DNA of 64,000 nt from Bacillota bacterium. Its GTDB lineage: Bacteria; Bacillota; Clostridia; Christensenellales; CAG-138. The notes under the pieces are model-generated. The model saw nothing but the letters and a program-made list of their open reading frames with translations. It did no database searches and was not told the DNA's origin. A program made the translations under genes and the position numbers. Below are positions 40,271 through 48,595 of the stretch, one piece after another. How positions within the stretch are numbered: the first letter of the stretch is position 1; every line of letters begins with the position of its first letter. The stretch lies in NCBI GenBank assembly GCA_023390655.1, contig JAEWCL010000003.1:62001-126000 (forward strand), in the 5' to 3' direction.

Positions 40271-41116
40271 TTACTCATCGTCCCCTATTAAACTCAGCTG
40301 TTCTCCATCATCAGAGGGGAAAGCTCTTGCGAAATTTCGCAAAAAGGCTTCTTTGCTGGGGGATGCCCGCATAATTGCAATTAGTTGAAGGATGTGATCT
40401 CGTAAGTCTGGTTGCCCCAACTCAGTAGATAAGTACTGGAAATGAGCAGCCCCGCGTCTGTGTGTTCGGGGATTCTTGACAGGATTAACCTCTCTGAGCT
40501 TTTCCAATACAGGGTATGGTAACTTTTCATAAACAAACTGGTTTGTGAGCTTGCCAACGAGCTTTGGTCGCTTAACACTTATTGGACTATAAGACCAACC
40601 CCATAGCCGAAAGAGCTGTTTGTAATATTCATCTGGAAAAGTTTTGGCCCACGCCAGTTTTTCTTCTGATAGATAGATTGATAAAAAGCGTTGAAGTTCA
40701 TCTTGATCTCTTTCAGCTTGATATCCGGTTGCTTCATCGATAAGCGCAATTATTCCTACTTTTGACAAGCTTCTAACTAAAATTTCTGCTGCTATTGCCA
40801 GAGGCACTTGTGATGATGTTAAAACAGATGCGTCTCTCGCTCTTAAGTATACTTCGCATATTAGTGGGAGTACCTCTGCTTTATATCCGTCAAAGGCTCT
40901 GTTGTTGTGATAATACTTGATCGAAAAGCTGGTCCCATCCCCGAACACCTGATCTATAAAGGGTTTCAGGTTGTTCGCGTCAATAAAACTAGGCATTTCG
41001 GTCCGGTATTCTTCTTTGCCTTTTCCCTTTCTCGGACGGTCAAATGCTTTAAAAATAGCAGCACTCGTAAGTACGCGCGTTCCGTCCTCTAAAACGGCAC
41101 AATTCAACGCATACAT
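40271..41116 (-). CDS. P63C-domain protein, possibly 5'-truncated
   Basis: 281 residues if ATG 41116 is used. LNCAVLEDGTRVL near the start, FIDANNLKPFI, LLPLICEVYLRARDA, IIALIDEATGYQ and the C-terminal FVYEKLPYPVLEKL and RRGAAHFQYL stretches match P63C proteins. Their role is unknown and they are often carried by phages and mobile elements. The usual first 20 or so residues are missing, and the upstream DNA belongs to another gene fragment. It is expressed against the late operon, like a moron. Confidence 0.8.
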   Translation of the reverse strand: MYALNCAVLEDGTRVLTSAAIFKAFDRPRKGKGKEEYRTEMPSFIDANNLKPFIDQVFGDGTSFSIKYYHNNRAFDGYKAEVLPLICEVYLRARDASVLTSSQVPLAIAAEILVRSLSKVGIIALIDEATGYQAERDQDELQRFLSIYLSEEKLAWAKTFPDEYYKQLFRLWGWSYSPISVKRPKLVGKLTNQFVYEKLPYPVLEKLREVNPVKNPRTHRRGAAHFQYLSTELGQPDLRDHILQLIAIMRASPSKEAFLRNFARAFPSDDGEQLSLIGDDE

Positions 41117-41249
41117 CACCGTCACGGCCAGATGGTCCGCTGAGGGCGCTATAACGCCGCGCTCGGTGACGTGGGAAGATGGGCGCACCTATGAGATTGA
41201 CGAGGTTATAGACGTACGTCAGGCAGCCTCACAGAAGGCCGGAGGATGA
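41110..41249 (+). pseudogene. Fragment of a small Firmicutes protein (WEDGRTYEID family)
   Basis: Read on the plus strand, this piece encodes YITVTARWSAEG, then SVTWEDGRTYEID, then VIDVRQAASQKAGG and a stop. I recognise this as most of a short protein common in Clostridia, often near Y-family polymerase genes, which normally continues about 25 residues further. Its start codon is replaced at the junction with the P63C gene. It is a remnant, not an active gene. Confidence 0.5.
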
Positions 41250-41270
41250 GGCGGTAGTTATGGCTCGCAC

Positions 41271-41318
41271 CGCGATAAAACGCGGCAAAAAACGATGCAT
41301 TGGTAACTCATTGGTAAC
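41271..41318. repeat. Right-end integrase arm-type repeats
   Basis: CGCGATAAAAC (41271-41281) and two TTGGTAAC copies (41300-41307, 41311-41318; 11-bp period) mirror the left end of the prophage in the same orientation. They would be the second arm of the phage attachment site. Confidence 0.6.
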
Positions 41319-41346
41319 AAATTGCTATGCCACACTGAAAGCAAAA

Positions 41347-41373
41347 AGCTAGAGAATGCCTAATTCTCTAGCT
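41347..41373 (-). terminator. Terminator behind tRNA-Pro
   Basis: AGCTAGAGAAT and ATTCTCTAGCT form an 11-bp stem; on the minus strand TTTTT follows. It lies 7 bases past the tRNA 3' end. If the prophage boundary is within the tRNA 3' end, the phage itself brought this terminator. Confidence 0.75.
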
Positions 41374-41379
41374 TTCCGT

Positions 41380-41456
41380 TGGTCTGGGTGAGAGGATTTG
41401 AACCTCCGGCCTCTTGAACCCCATTCAAGCACGCTACCAAACTGCGCCACACCCAG
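41380..41456 (-). tRNA. tRNA-Pro (anticodon GGG), prophage attachment gene
   Basis: The 77-base gene has a perfect acceptor stem (CTGGGTG/CACCCAG), D-arm GCGCAGTTTGGTAGCG, and anticodon arm CTTGA-ATGGGGT-TCAAG with anticodon GGG. The T-loop TTCAAAT follows, then discriminator A and an encoded CCA. The prophage abuts its 3' end, so it is the likely attB; the 3' part restored by the phage keeps the tRNA functional. Confidence 0.95.
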
Positions 41457-41486
41457 ATATGCATTCTGCTCATCGCAGCGAAAATA

Positions 41487-41515
41487 ATTATACTAAAGCA
41501 GGGAGCGAAAAGCAA
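41487..41515 (-). promoter_or_regulatory. Promoter of tRNA-Pro
   Basis: On the minus strand TTGCTT (41510-41515), 17 bp and TATAAT (41487-41492) lie about 30 bases ahead of the tRNA. Confidence 0.7.
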
Positions 41516-41643
41516 GCGTTTTTGAAGCGCAATCAACAATCTTTTTCAAACGGTCAACGGTCCGCTTTCCTGCCGGGGCGGACGATGCGTATATCGTTTG
41601 CAGTCATGTAGACCTCTTGAATCCCATGCAAGGGGCCTAAAGA

Positions 41644-42819
41644 TCAGAAATACTGCGCTGTAACGCGCTTGCCCGCCCGGCGCAATAAACCCATCAGGGA
41701 CTCCAATAAAGCGGCCTTGGAGGGAAAACCAGAAAGCAGCGCAGCATTTCTATTCGCCTCGTTTTCCGCCGTACCGATGAAAAAATGGAGATCTGTCGCC
41801 TCCTCAAGTAGCGTCCAGGCAAGCAGGGAAGCGCCGTCCTTCTGCATACTCCAAACAGGATATAATTGGTTATCTCCGAGGAAATCTTCTATATATGCAT
41901 GTAACCGTCCCAGTGTGACGGCACCCTCTGTCACAAGGTCCGCACCGCGCAGCTTTGATATGGGCGGAATCGTCTCATCCATTTGCGTGCTGCAGCGTTC
42001 ATCGAGCGGCTGCTTGAGATGCTGCGCGGCAATGGCCGCTGTCGTTCCCCCGCAGATGATGTGCTTGCCGCTCTGGGAAAAGAAGCGGGAGAGCATAGCG
42101 GCATCCTCGGCGTGGTTTTCCGGCGGGCCGATCAAAAGATTGACAGGCAAGCTTTGGCGCAGGCGCACGGTGCAAACGGTTGTATCGTCTCCCGGCTTCC
42201 CGCCATAGAGGAGGCCGATATGCTCGAGCAACAGCGCGCTGACGGTTTTTGCGCTGCGCATGGGCTTGCAGAGCTTTTTTAAGAGTGTAACAATATCCTC
42301 TTGCCGCCAGCCGAAGTTGAGCGTATCGCTCTCGCTTGCGTAGAGTGCGCCGTCCGAAAACAGCACCAGCGTATCCTCGGGCTGCAGCGTGAACCGGCTG
42401 TTTGAAACCAGTTTTTCACCGGCCTGTTTCTGCCGGACCGGATAATCATAAGCGCTTGCACCGCGCAGCAGGCTGGCGGGTGGGTTGTCGTACTGGTATA
42501 GTTCTACCTCTGTAAAGTTCCTGATACGCAGGATGGAGAACGTGGAGTACGCAATGTTGCGCTCTCCGCATACGGGCAGCGTTGCCGCCATGGTATTGAC
42601 GCATTCCTCCACGCTCAGCTCCCCCGCAATCATCGTGGAAAGAATAGTCGCGGTAAGTGTTGAAAGAATGCTCGCCTTTACGCCGCTGCCAAGGCCGTCC
42701 GCAAGTACGATGACGGCATCGCCTTCCTGCTGCCGTTTTGTTTCCACATGGTCGCCACAGAGCTCTTCGCCATATTTGTGAAAGCTTGCGTGGCCGATGT
42801 CTAAATACAACTCATTCAT
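41644..42819 (-). CDS. PP2C/SpoIIE-family serine phosphatase
   Basis: 391 residues. The N-terminal 220 form a PP2C-like domain: VLADGLGSGVKAS, DTLVLFSDGAL and PGDDTTVCTVRL carry the metal-binding aspartates. The C-terminal 160 residues (LLIGPPENHAED onward) are a separate domain not recognised. It overlaps the hydrogenase-like gene by eight bases. In sensory [FeFe]-hydrogenase clusters such phosphatases are thought to pass on the redox or hydrogen signal. Confidence 0.85.
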   Translation of the reverse strand: MNELYLDIGHASFHKYGEELCGDHVETKRQQEGDAVIVLADGLGSGVKASILSTLTATILSTMIAGELSVEECVNTMAATLPVCGERNIAYSTFSILRIRNFTEVELYQYDNPPASLLRGASAYDYPVRQKQAGEKLVSNSRFTLQPEDTLVLFSDGALYASESDTLNFGWRQEDIVTLLKKLCKPMRSAKTVSALLLEHIGLLYGGKPGDDTTVCTVRLRQSLPVNLLIGPPENHAEDAAMLSRFFSQSGKHIICGGTTAAIAAQHLKQPLDERCSTQMDETIPPISKLRGADLVTEGAVTLGRLHAYIEDFLGDNQLYPVWSMQKDGASLLAWTLLEEATDLHFFIGTAENEANRNAALLSGFPSKAALLESLMGLLRRAGKRVTAQYF

Positions 42820-44485
42820 CCTGCATCTGCTCCTTGAGCCTGTAAAGGGCGACCTTTGTCTGCGCCGTCGTTTCCCCCAAAAGAGAGGCGATCTCTTGTA
42901 CGGCGCGCATCTGCTTTTCCATGACCTGGTCGGCGGTTTCGATGGTCTTTTTGCGCATCTGCTCCTTTTGCCTGTGCTGCAGCGTAAGTTCTGTCACATC
43001 GCGCAGAATACAGATAAGCACATGACTGGCGTTGTCGTATAACACGGACTGCGCCACATGTAGCTTATAGTCGGCAAGATAGGTCTGCCGCTCCATTATG
43101 GGCCGTTTTTGGTTGAGCACCTCAAAGAATATCTGTGGATCGAGTATGCGCACCACCTGCTCACCGAGGATATCCTGCGGCTGGATGTTCATCATCTCTA
43201 AGGCAGCGCGGTTGATCTGCTGCACCTCAAACGCCTCGTTGAGCACGATGATGCCGTTTGGCGTGTTGTTGATGATGGTATCCGAAAAACTCTCCGCCCG
43301 CTCCTTTAAATACGGCAGGCACATGGAAAGGTCGGCCTTATCTAAGAGGACAGCCGCCGCTTTTTCACGGCAGGTATCGTATCCGCAAAAGCCGCAGTTG
43401 AGCTCATGGGCAGGCTTCGTCTTGCCTATTTTTCGGAGCACCTCTTCGATGGCGGCGCTGCCGGGGTTCTGACGGTGTATGCCAAGGAACGGAATTTCTT
43501 TATATAGCGCCGCGCTTTCAGGCATTTGTACCGGAAAATCCAGCTTCTTTGCATAGCGGTTGACATGGAGCGTATCTGCAGCGGGCGTGCAGTGTGTTTT
43601 TTCCATGGCGGGCCCGCCGACACAGCTCCCCGTGCATGCGGAAAGCTCCACAAAGCATCTTTGGAGCCTGCCCTCGATCACATCCTTAAGCGCGTGCTTG
43701 CAGTTTTCAATACCGTCCACAGCGATGTACTGATAGTCTGGATCATCCGCCGCCATGCTTTTGAGGATGCCGCCCGCAGTGGGAAAGAAGCGTGCCCTTC
43801 CGTGGGCGGAAGGGTCCACCCCTGTTTGAACGGCAACGCCCGCTTCCAAAAGCCACTCGGCCAGTTCTTCAAATGTCAGCACGCAGTCAACAGCGCCGGG
43901 GTAGCTTTCCGCCTCCGCCTTTTTGGAGATGCACGGGCCGATAAATACCGTGCGCGCCGCGGGATGCGCTTTCTTTAGCAGCTTGCAATGCGCCTGCATG
44001 GGGGAGACCATATGCGCAAGGTAGGGGAGCGCCTCCGGATAATATTTCTGGATCAGCAAATTGACCGTATGGCAGCAGGAGGAAAGGATCACGGGTTGTG
44101 CGTGTTCATATACCAGCTCGTCGTACCGCCGCTTGACGATGGTAGCGCCGATAGCGGTTTCCTCCGCACCCGCAAAGCCGAGCGCCGTGAGCGCTACCCG
44201 CATGGTATCTATCGTAGCGCCGGGGAAGTTCGCAACGAACGAGGGCGCAATGCTCGCGTATACCGGAGCGCCGCTCGCAATGATCGCCTTTGCCGCCGGG
44301 ATGTCGTCTCGGATCTCCTTTGCGTTCTGCGGGCACACCACAAAGCAGTGGCCGCACAAAATACACTCATCCGCCACGATGTTCGCCTGGTCGGAGGAAA
44401 AGCTGATGGATTTGACCGGGCAGTGCCGGATGCATTTGTAGCAGTTTTTACAGTTCGCTTTTTTCAGCCGCAGATATTCCGTCAT
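42812..44485 (-). CDS. Sensory-type [FeFe]-hydrogenase with PAS domain (HydS-like)
   Basis: 557 residues. Two [4Fe-4S] ferredoxin motifs (CKNCYKCIRHCP, CILCGHCFVVCP). H-cluster regions in modified form: SSCCHTVN, GPCISKK and ELSACTGSCVGGP. A further four-cysteine cluster segment (CGFCGYDTC) leads to a PAS domain (about 405-510) and a C-terminal coiled coil. This is the architecture of group C/D sensory hydrogenases, which sense rather than turn over hydrogen. Coupled to the downstream phosphatase. Confidence 0.88.
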   Translation of the reverse strand: MTEYLRLKKANCKNCYKCIRHCPVKSISFSSDQANIVADECILCGHCFVVCPQNAKEIRDDIPAAKAIIASGAPVYASIAPSFVANFPGATIDTMRVALTALGFAGAEETAIGATIVKRRYDELVYEHAQPVILSSCCHTVNLLIQKYYPEALPYLAHMVSPMQAHCKLLKKAHPAARTVFIGPCISKKAEAESYPGAVDCVLTFEELAEWLLEAGVAVQTGVDPSAHGRARFFPTAGGILKSMAADDPDYQYIAVDGIENCKHALKDVIEGRLQRCFVELSACTGSCVGGPAMEKTHCTPAADTLHVNRYAKKLDFPVQMPESAALYKEIPFLGIHRQNPGSAAIEEVLRKIGKTKPAHELNCGFCGYDTCREKAAAVLLDKADLSMCLPYLKERAESFSDTIINNTPNGIIVLNEAFEVQQINRAALEMMNIQPQDILGEQVVRILDPQIFFEVLNQKRPIMERQTYLADYKLHVAQSVLYDNASHVLICILRDVTELTLQHRQKEQMRKKTIETADQVMEKQMRAVQEIASLLGETTAQTKVALYRLKEQMQDE

Positions 44486-44604
44486 GTGCGCGCTTGCCTT
44501 CCTTTGATGGATATATTTTTATCATATCATAACAGGAGCATATAGGAAGGGTGAAATGGAAAGAACCGCGTGAGCGGCTCTTTCCAGACAAGAAGAAGGT
44601 CCTA

Positions 44605-45780
44605 TTAGAACTCCACCTCGGTGCCGTAATAGGCACAGGTGAGGAGCTGTTCCATCTGTTGAGGCGTGATGGGACGCGGGTTGGAACCCGTGCAGGCGTC
44701 GCCGACGGCAAGCGCTGCGATGTTCTTCACCTTTTCTTTGAACTCGGCTTCCACAATGCCGAATGCTGCAAGCGTCCTGGGGATGCCAAGCTGTACGTTG
44801 TATGTGTCGATCTTATCGCAGAGGTTCTTTACAAGCTCCGCGTCGTCCTTGCCGGCAACTCCCACATAACGGGCGATATCCGCATAGCGGCCAAGCGCTG
44901 CCTTTGCATTGAACTTGATGACATAAGGGAGATAGATGGCGTTTGCGCAGCCGTGCGGGATGTGGCCTGTAGAGAAAGCAGCGCCCGTCTTGTGCGCCAT
45001 GGAGTGCACGATGCCAAGCAGAGCATTGGTAAACGCCATACCTGCAAGGCATTGCGCGTAATGCATCTGCTCGCGCGCGTCCATATCGCCGTCAAAGGAA
45101 GCGGGCAGATATTCAAATACCATGTCGATGGCCTTGAGCGCGAGCGGATCGGTAAAGGGCGAATTGAGCGTGGAGACATAGGCTTCCACCGCGTGGGTGA
45201 GCGCGTCCATGCCGGTGTGGGCAGTCAAGGTCTTGGGCATGGTTTCCGCAAGGTCCGGGTCCACAATGGCGATGTCCGGCGTGATGTTGTAATCTGCGAG
45301 CGGGTATTTGACGCCCTTTGCGTAGTCGGTAATGACGGAAAACGCAGTCACTTCCGTCGCCGTGCCGGAGGTGGAGGGGATGGCAATGAATTTTGCCTTG
45401 GTGCGCAGCGTGGGGAAGCTGAAAGGTGTAATGAGTGTTTCAAACGAGGTCTGCGGGTATTCATAGAATGCCCACATGGCCTTGGCGGCGTCGATCGGAG
45501 AACCGCCGCCGATGGAAACGATCCAGTCCGGTTCAAACGCGCGCATAGCTTCAGCGCCCTTCATGACCGTTTCGACGGAAGGATCGGGTTCAACGTTTTC
45601 AAACAGCTCCACTTCAAGACCGGCTTCCTTTAAGTAGGCGATCGTCTTATCCAAAAAACCGAAGCGCTTCATGGAGCCGCCGCCTACCACGATGATTGCC
45701 CGCTTGCCCTGTATGGTCTTGAGAATTTCGAGAGAGCCTTTTCCATAATACAAATCCCGGGGCAAAGTGAAACGTGCCAT
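44605..45780 (-). CDS. Iron-containing alcohol dehydrogenase
   Basis: 391 residues from ATG 45780, nine bases after AGGAGG. GGGSMKRFG and VSIGGGSPIDAAKAM bind NAD(P)H; metal ligands lie in DALTHAVEAY, HSMAHKTGA and HGCANA. It resembles butanol/1,3-propanediol-type dehydrogenases that regenerate NAD(P)+ in fermentation. A LysR gene follows upstream on the same strand, and Rex lies nearby. Confidence 0.92.
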   Translation of the reverse strand: MARFTLPRDLYYGKGSLEILKTIQGKRAIIVVGGGSMKRFGFLDKTIAYLKEAGLEVELFENVEPDPSVETVMKGAEAMRAFEPDWIVSIGGGSPIDAAKAMWAFYEYPQTSFETLITPFSFPTLRTKAKFIAIPSTSGTATEVTAFSVITDYAKGVKYPLADYNITPDIAIVDPDLAETMPKTLTAHTGMDALTHAVEAYVSTLNSPFTDPLALKAIDMVFEYLPASFDGDMDAREQMHYAQCLAGMAFTNALLGIVHSMAHKTGAAFSTGHIPHGCANAIYLPYVIKFNAKAALGRYADIARYVGVAGKDDAELVKNLCDKIDTYNVQLGIPRTLAAFGIVEAEFKEKVKNIAALAVGDACTGSNPRPITPQQMEQLLTCAYYGTEVEF

Positions 45781-45891
45781 AAATCCCATCCTCCTAAATC
45801 TAATATCCAGGCGCTTGCGCGCTTGTTTTCTAAAAATTACTTCCTTGTTATTATTTTATCAACAAAATGCGCGATGTGGAAATGTGTATAG

Positions 45892-45930
45892 GATATATCA
45901 ATATATATTTATCGATATGACCCTATCGAT
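45892..45930. promoter_or_regulatory. Palindrome-rich region upstream of the dehydrogenase
   Basis: GATATATC and an inverted repeat ATCGATA-TGACCC-TATCGAT (45911-45930) lie in the AT-rich gap between dehydrogenase and LysR gene. Either the LysR regulator or Rex may bind here; the same TATCGAT core recurs upstream of rex (47662-47669). Confidence 0.45.
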
Positions 45931-45943
45931 TAAAAAGATGAAC

Positions 45944-45969
45944 AAAAAGCGCCCCGGGAAGGGGCGCTT
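45944..45969 (-). terminator. Terminator of the LysR gene
   Basis: On the minus strand AAGCGCCCC-TTCCC-GGGGCGCTT is followed by TTT, 25 bases past the LysR stop. Confidence 0.85.
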
Positions 45970-45994
45970 AGAAAAATCCTGCGGGCAGACGTCA

Positions 45995-46933
45995 TTAATG
46001 ATAGGAACCGGCTTTCAATTCATCCCGCACGGCATGAAGCCGTTCTAAAAATGCTTCTTCCTGCCGGTTAAACTGGTAATCCCTCGGGGTAATCAGCAGG
46101 TCCCTGCACGTATGGTCCATTACGCTACATTTGCGCTGCACAAGGCCATACCGTTCAAGATAAGTGTTGGGCACGGGAGACACCCACATATACGTGCCTG
46201 CGACATTTGTCAATAAATCATACTGGCTGCCGCGTTCATAGACATAGATGCGTTTTCTCGCGTGGGGGGAGGGCGCTTCCTGCTGCGCCTTGCCATAGGA
46301 GAGATACGGCACGCTGATATCGCCGTGCGTGATTTCGATATACTCGCAAAGCGCGTCATAGGAGACCTGCGCTTCCATGGCAAGAGGATGGGTCTTTGAC
46401 ATCAGCGCAACATATTCAAACTCCCATACCGGCTGATGATGGAGCTGCTTTTCCTGCAGGAAGTTAAGAAAATAGCTTTCGTAAACGGTCTGGTACCGTA
46501 TGATGCCAAGATGAAATTCACCCGAGGAAACATGGGCGATGGTCTGCATGGAATTGGTCTCGCTGAAATTTGCGTCGATGCCCTTTTCCATATCCAGCCC
46601 CGCAATGTACTGTGAGAATGCATAGGAAATATAGCTTCCGCGCGGCACGCAGATGGAGAAGCGCTGCCTGTCCCTGCCGTCGGGCCGGTAATGCGTTTCC
46701 ATCTCCTCAATTTGAGAAAGGATGTTGCGGGCGTACTGCAGAAACTCGGCGCCCTGCTTGGTGGGCACCACACCTTTTGTGCTGCGCTTAAACAGCAGGA
46801 TGCCGATGGATTCTTCCAATTCCTTAATGGCCTTGCTCAAATTAGGCTGGCCCATATAGAGGTTTTCAGCAGCCTGCGTGATGGAACCGGTGCGCGCCAC
46901 TTCCACCGCATACCGTAAATGCAGCATGTTCAT
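45995..46933 (-). CDS. LysR-family transcription regulator
   Basis: 312 residues. N-terminal LysR helix-turn-helix (TGSITQAAENLYMGQPNLSKAIKELEESIG, residues 15-44) and a substrate-binding domain with few clear ligand cues. It faces the same way as the dehydrogenase downstream, from which a terminator separates it. The palindromes between them are a plausible target. Confidence 0.9.
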   Translation of the reverse strand: MNMLHLRYAVEVARTGSITQAAENLYMGQPNLSKAIKELEESIGILLFKRSTKGVVPTKQGAEFLQYARNILSQIEEMETHYRPDGRDRQRFSICVPRGSYISYAFSQYIAGLDMEKGIDANFSETNSMQTIAHVSSGEFHLGIIRYQTVYESYFLNFLQEKQLHHQPVWEFEYVALMSKTHPLAMEAQVSYDALCEYIEITHGDISVPYLSYGKAQQEAPSPHARKRIYVYERGSQYDLLTNVAGTYMWVSPVPNTYLERYGLVQRKCSVMDHTCRDLLITPRDYQFNRQEEAFLERLHAVRDELKAGSYH

Positions 46934-46969
46934 AGGTCCGCCCCCTTTGTAGTTCGTGCGCCATCCATG

Positions 46970-47629
46970 TTACGCCTCCGGCAGCAGCTTTTTTTTCAAA
47001 TGCTTGCTCAAAAGCGCGAGCGAGGCCGCCATATTTTCATTGTGCACCAGGACATGCGGCGGTACCCGTAGATGCACCGGCGCAAAGTTCCATATGGCAA
47101 GGATGCCGCCTTCGCAGAGCTGATCGCATACCTGCTGGGCCGTATCTCTAGGAACCGCGATGATGCCGATGCGGACGTGCATGCGGGAGCAAAGCGCCGT
47201 GAGCTTTTCAACGGGAAGCACCGTTGTGCCACGCAGCGTTGTGCCGTATAGATTGGGATCGGAATCAAACGCCGCGATGATGCGAAGCCCATAGTGCGAG
47301 AAGCCCTGGTAGGAGAGCAGCGCCCGCCCGAGCGCACCTACCCCTACAAGCACCGCGTCCTCCGTATCCGTATAGCCTAAAAACCGTTCCATGTCCCGGA
47401 TCAGCTCCTGTACGGGATATCCTGTTTTTGGGCGGCCGCCGCTTTCACTGACCAGGGCGAGATCCTTGCGCACCTGCACTTCGTTTAAACTTAGCTCACG
47501 GGCAATCATGGGCGCGGAAATAAATGCTTCTCCGTTCGCTTTTTGCGTGCGCATGTATTCCAGATAGAATGGCATGCGGGAAAGCGCCTGTTTGGAAACC
47601 TGAACGGGCTTTTTTGTGCGGTCGTCCAC
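46970..47629 (-). CDS. rex: Redox-sensing repressor Rex
   Basis: 219 residues. N-terminal winged helix (APMIARELSLNEVQVRKDLALVS) with GGRPKTGYPV wing. The Rossmann domain has VGVGALGRALL for NADH binding. Rex releases fermentation genes when NADH/NAD+ is high. The nearby alcohol dehydrogenase is a plausible target. Confidence 0.95.
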   Translation of the reverse strand: MDDRTKKPVQVSKQALSRMPFYLEYMRTQKANGEAFISAPMIARELSLNEVQVRKDLALVSESGGRPKTGYPVQELIRDMERFLGYTDTEDAVLVGVGALGRALLSYQGFSHYGLRIIAAFDSDPNLYGTTLRGTTVLPVEKLTALCSRMHVRIGIIAVPRDTAQQVCDQLCEGGILAIWNFAPVHLRVPPHVLVHNENMAASLALLSKHLKKKLLPEA

Positions 47630-47701
47630 TGCAAGCGGCCTCCTTTAAATCAATAGTCACATATCGATAATAATATACTGGTTGGATTGCTGTCAACAAA
47701 A

Positions 47702-47719
47702 AAGCGCCCGAAGGCGCTT
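47702..47719 (-). terminator. Terminator of the ABC exporter operon, overlapping the rex promoter
   Basis: AAGCGCC-CGAA-GGCGCTT pairs; on the minus strand TTTTTT follows and runs directly into TTGACA (47690-47695), the probable -35 of rex. The end of one unit and the start of the next thus share about ten bases. Confidence 0.75.
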
Positions 47720-47740
47720 GTAAAACAGCGTGGAGTACGC

Positions 47741-48595
47741 TCACTTGCTCTTTCTGGAGTAGCGCCAGATGGAGAGCGCATAGAACAGGAGCGCCGCGCC
47801 AATCAAAATAAGGATGCTGGTCAAGGTCGTCATGCGCGTACCGCCAAACTCAAACGCCACGCCCATCTGCTGTTGGAATTCTGTTAATGCGGATGTGGGA
47901 GCGCCCGCGAACACGCTCTGCATGGGCGCATCCATCATGACCTGCCGCAGCAGCAGCGCCGCATGGGAAACGGGGAAGACCTTGATTACAAACTGAATGC
48001 CCTCTGGCAGCATGCCGATGGGAAGATAGATGCCGGTCAAGAACCCGATTAGCGTGCCGATGATGCTGCTGGCCGTGCCAAAGGCGTTGTTGCTCTTAAA
48101 AAACGAGATCAGAAAGGCGACCATCGCCGTATTGCATAGCGAGGAAAGCAGCAGCAACAGGAGCACCTTGCAAAGCGCGCCAAACGTCAGCAAAGCTCCG
48201 CCGCCGCCCACGATATAGAGCTCGGCCAAAACGAGCGCAATGAGCGTCATAATAACGCCTATCGTAAAGGAGGAAAGGATGTAGCCGCCGGAAATCTGGC
48301 TGTGGTGGATGGGGGAAGCGCTGAAATCCTTGATAAGCTTGTGCGCGCGGTCGTCCACCATGGTGCCGAATGCGCCCATGGTCGTGGTCATGGAGGTGAC
48401 CGCAAGCAGACCCGCCATGATCCAGCTGTCCATCAGCGCCTTTGCGCCGGGCATATCCGGCAGGTTCTGCAGCCATACGTCGCCTAAAAACAGGACGTAC
48501 ATGCCGATGATGATCAGCACCGCAAGAAGTGAGAAAAATACGGAAGCCCGGTCCCTGAAAAATACTTTCAGGTTTCTCGATACAAAGCCCGTCAT
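47741..48595 (-). CDS. ABC-2 type exporter permease
   Basis: 284 residues with six hydrophobic segments, including VFFSLLAVLIIIGMYVLFLG and IGTLIGFLTGIYLPIGMLPEGIQFV, the pattern of the ABC2 membrane family (DrrB-like). It overlaps the ATPase gene by four bases and forms the exporter with it. Substrate unknown. Confidence 0.85.
   Translation of the reverse strand: MTGFVSRNLKVFFRDRASVFFSLLAVLIIIGMYVLFLGDVWLQNLPDMPGAKALMDSWIMAGLLAVTSMTTTMGAFGTMVDDRAHKLIKDFSASPIHHSQISGGYILSSFTIGVIMTLIALVLAELYIVGGGGALLTFGALCKVLLLLLLSSLCNTAMVAFLISFFKSNNAFGTASSIIGTLIGFLTGIYLPIGMLPEGIQFVIKVFPVSHAALLLRQVMMDAPMQSVFAGAPTSALTEFQQQMGVAFEFGGTRMTTLTSILILIGAALLFYALSIWRYSRKSK

Noticed and set aside
44551..45633. A 360-codon open frame antisense to the alcohol dehydrogenase
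   Set aside because: A shadow of the strongly conserved dehydrogenase on the other strand; no start signal or family.
45845..45865. A Rex operator TTGTT...AACAA upstream of the alcohol dehydrogenase
   Set aside because: The half-sites are 11 bases apart, three more than in the usual 18-bp Rex site, so I do not call it.
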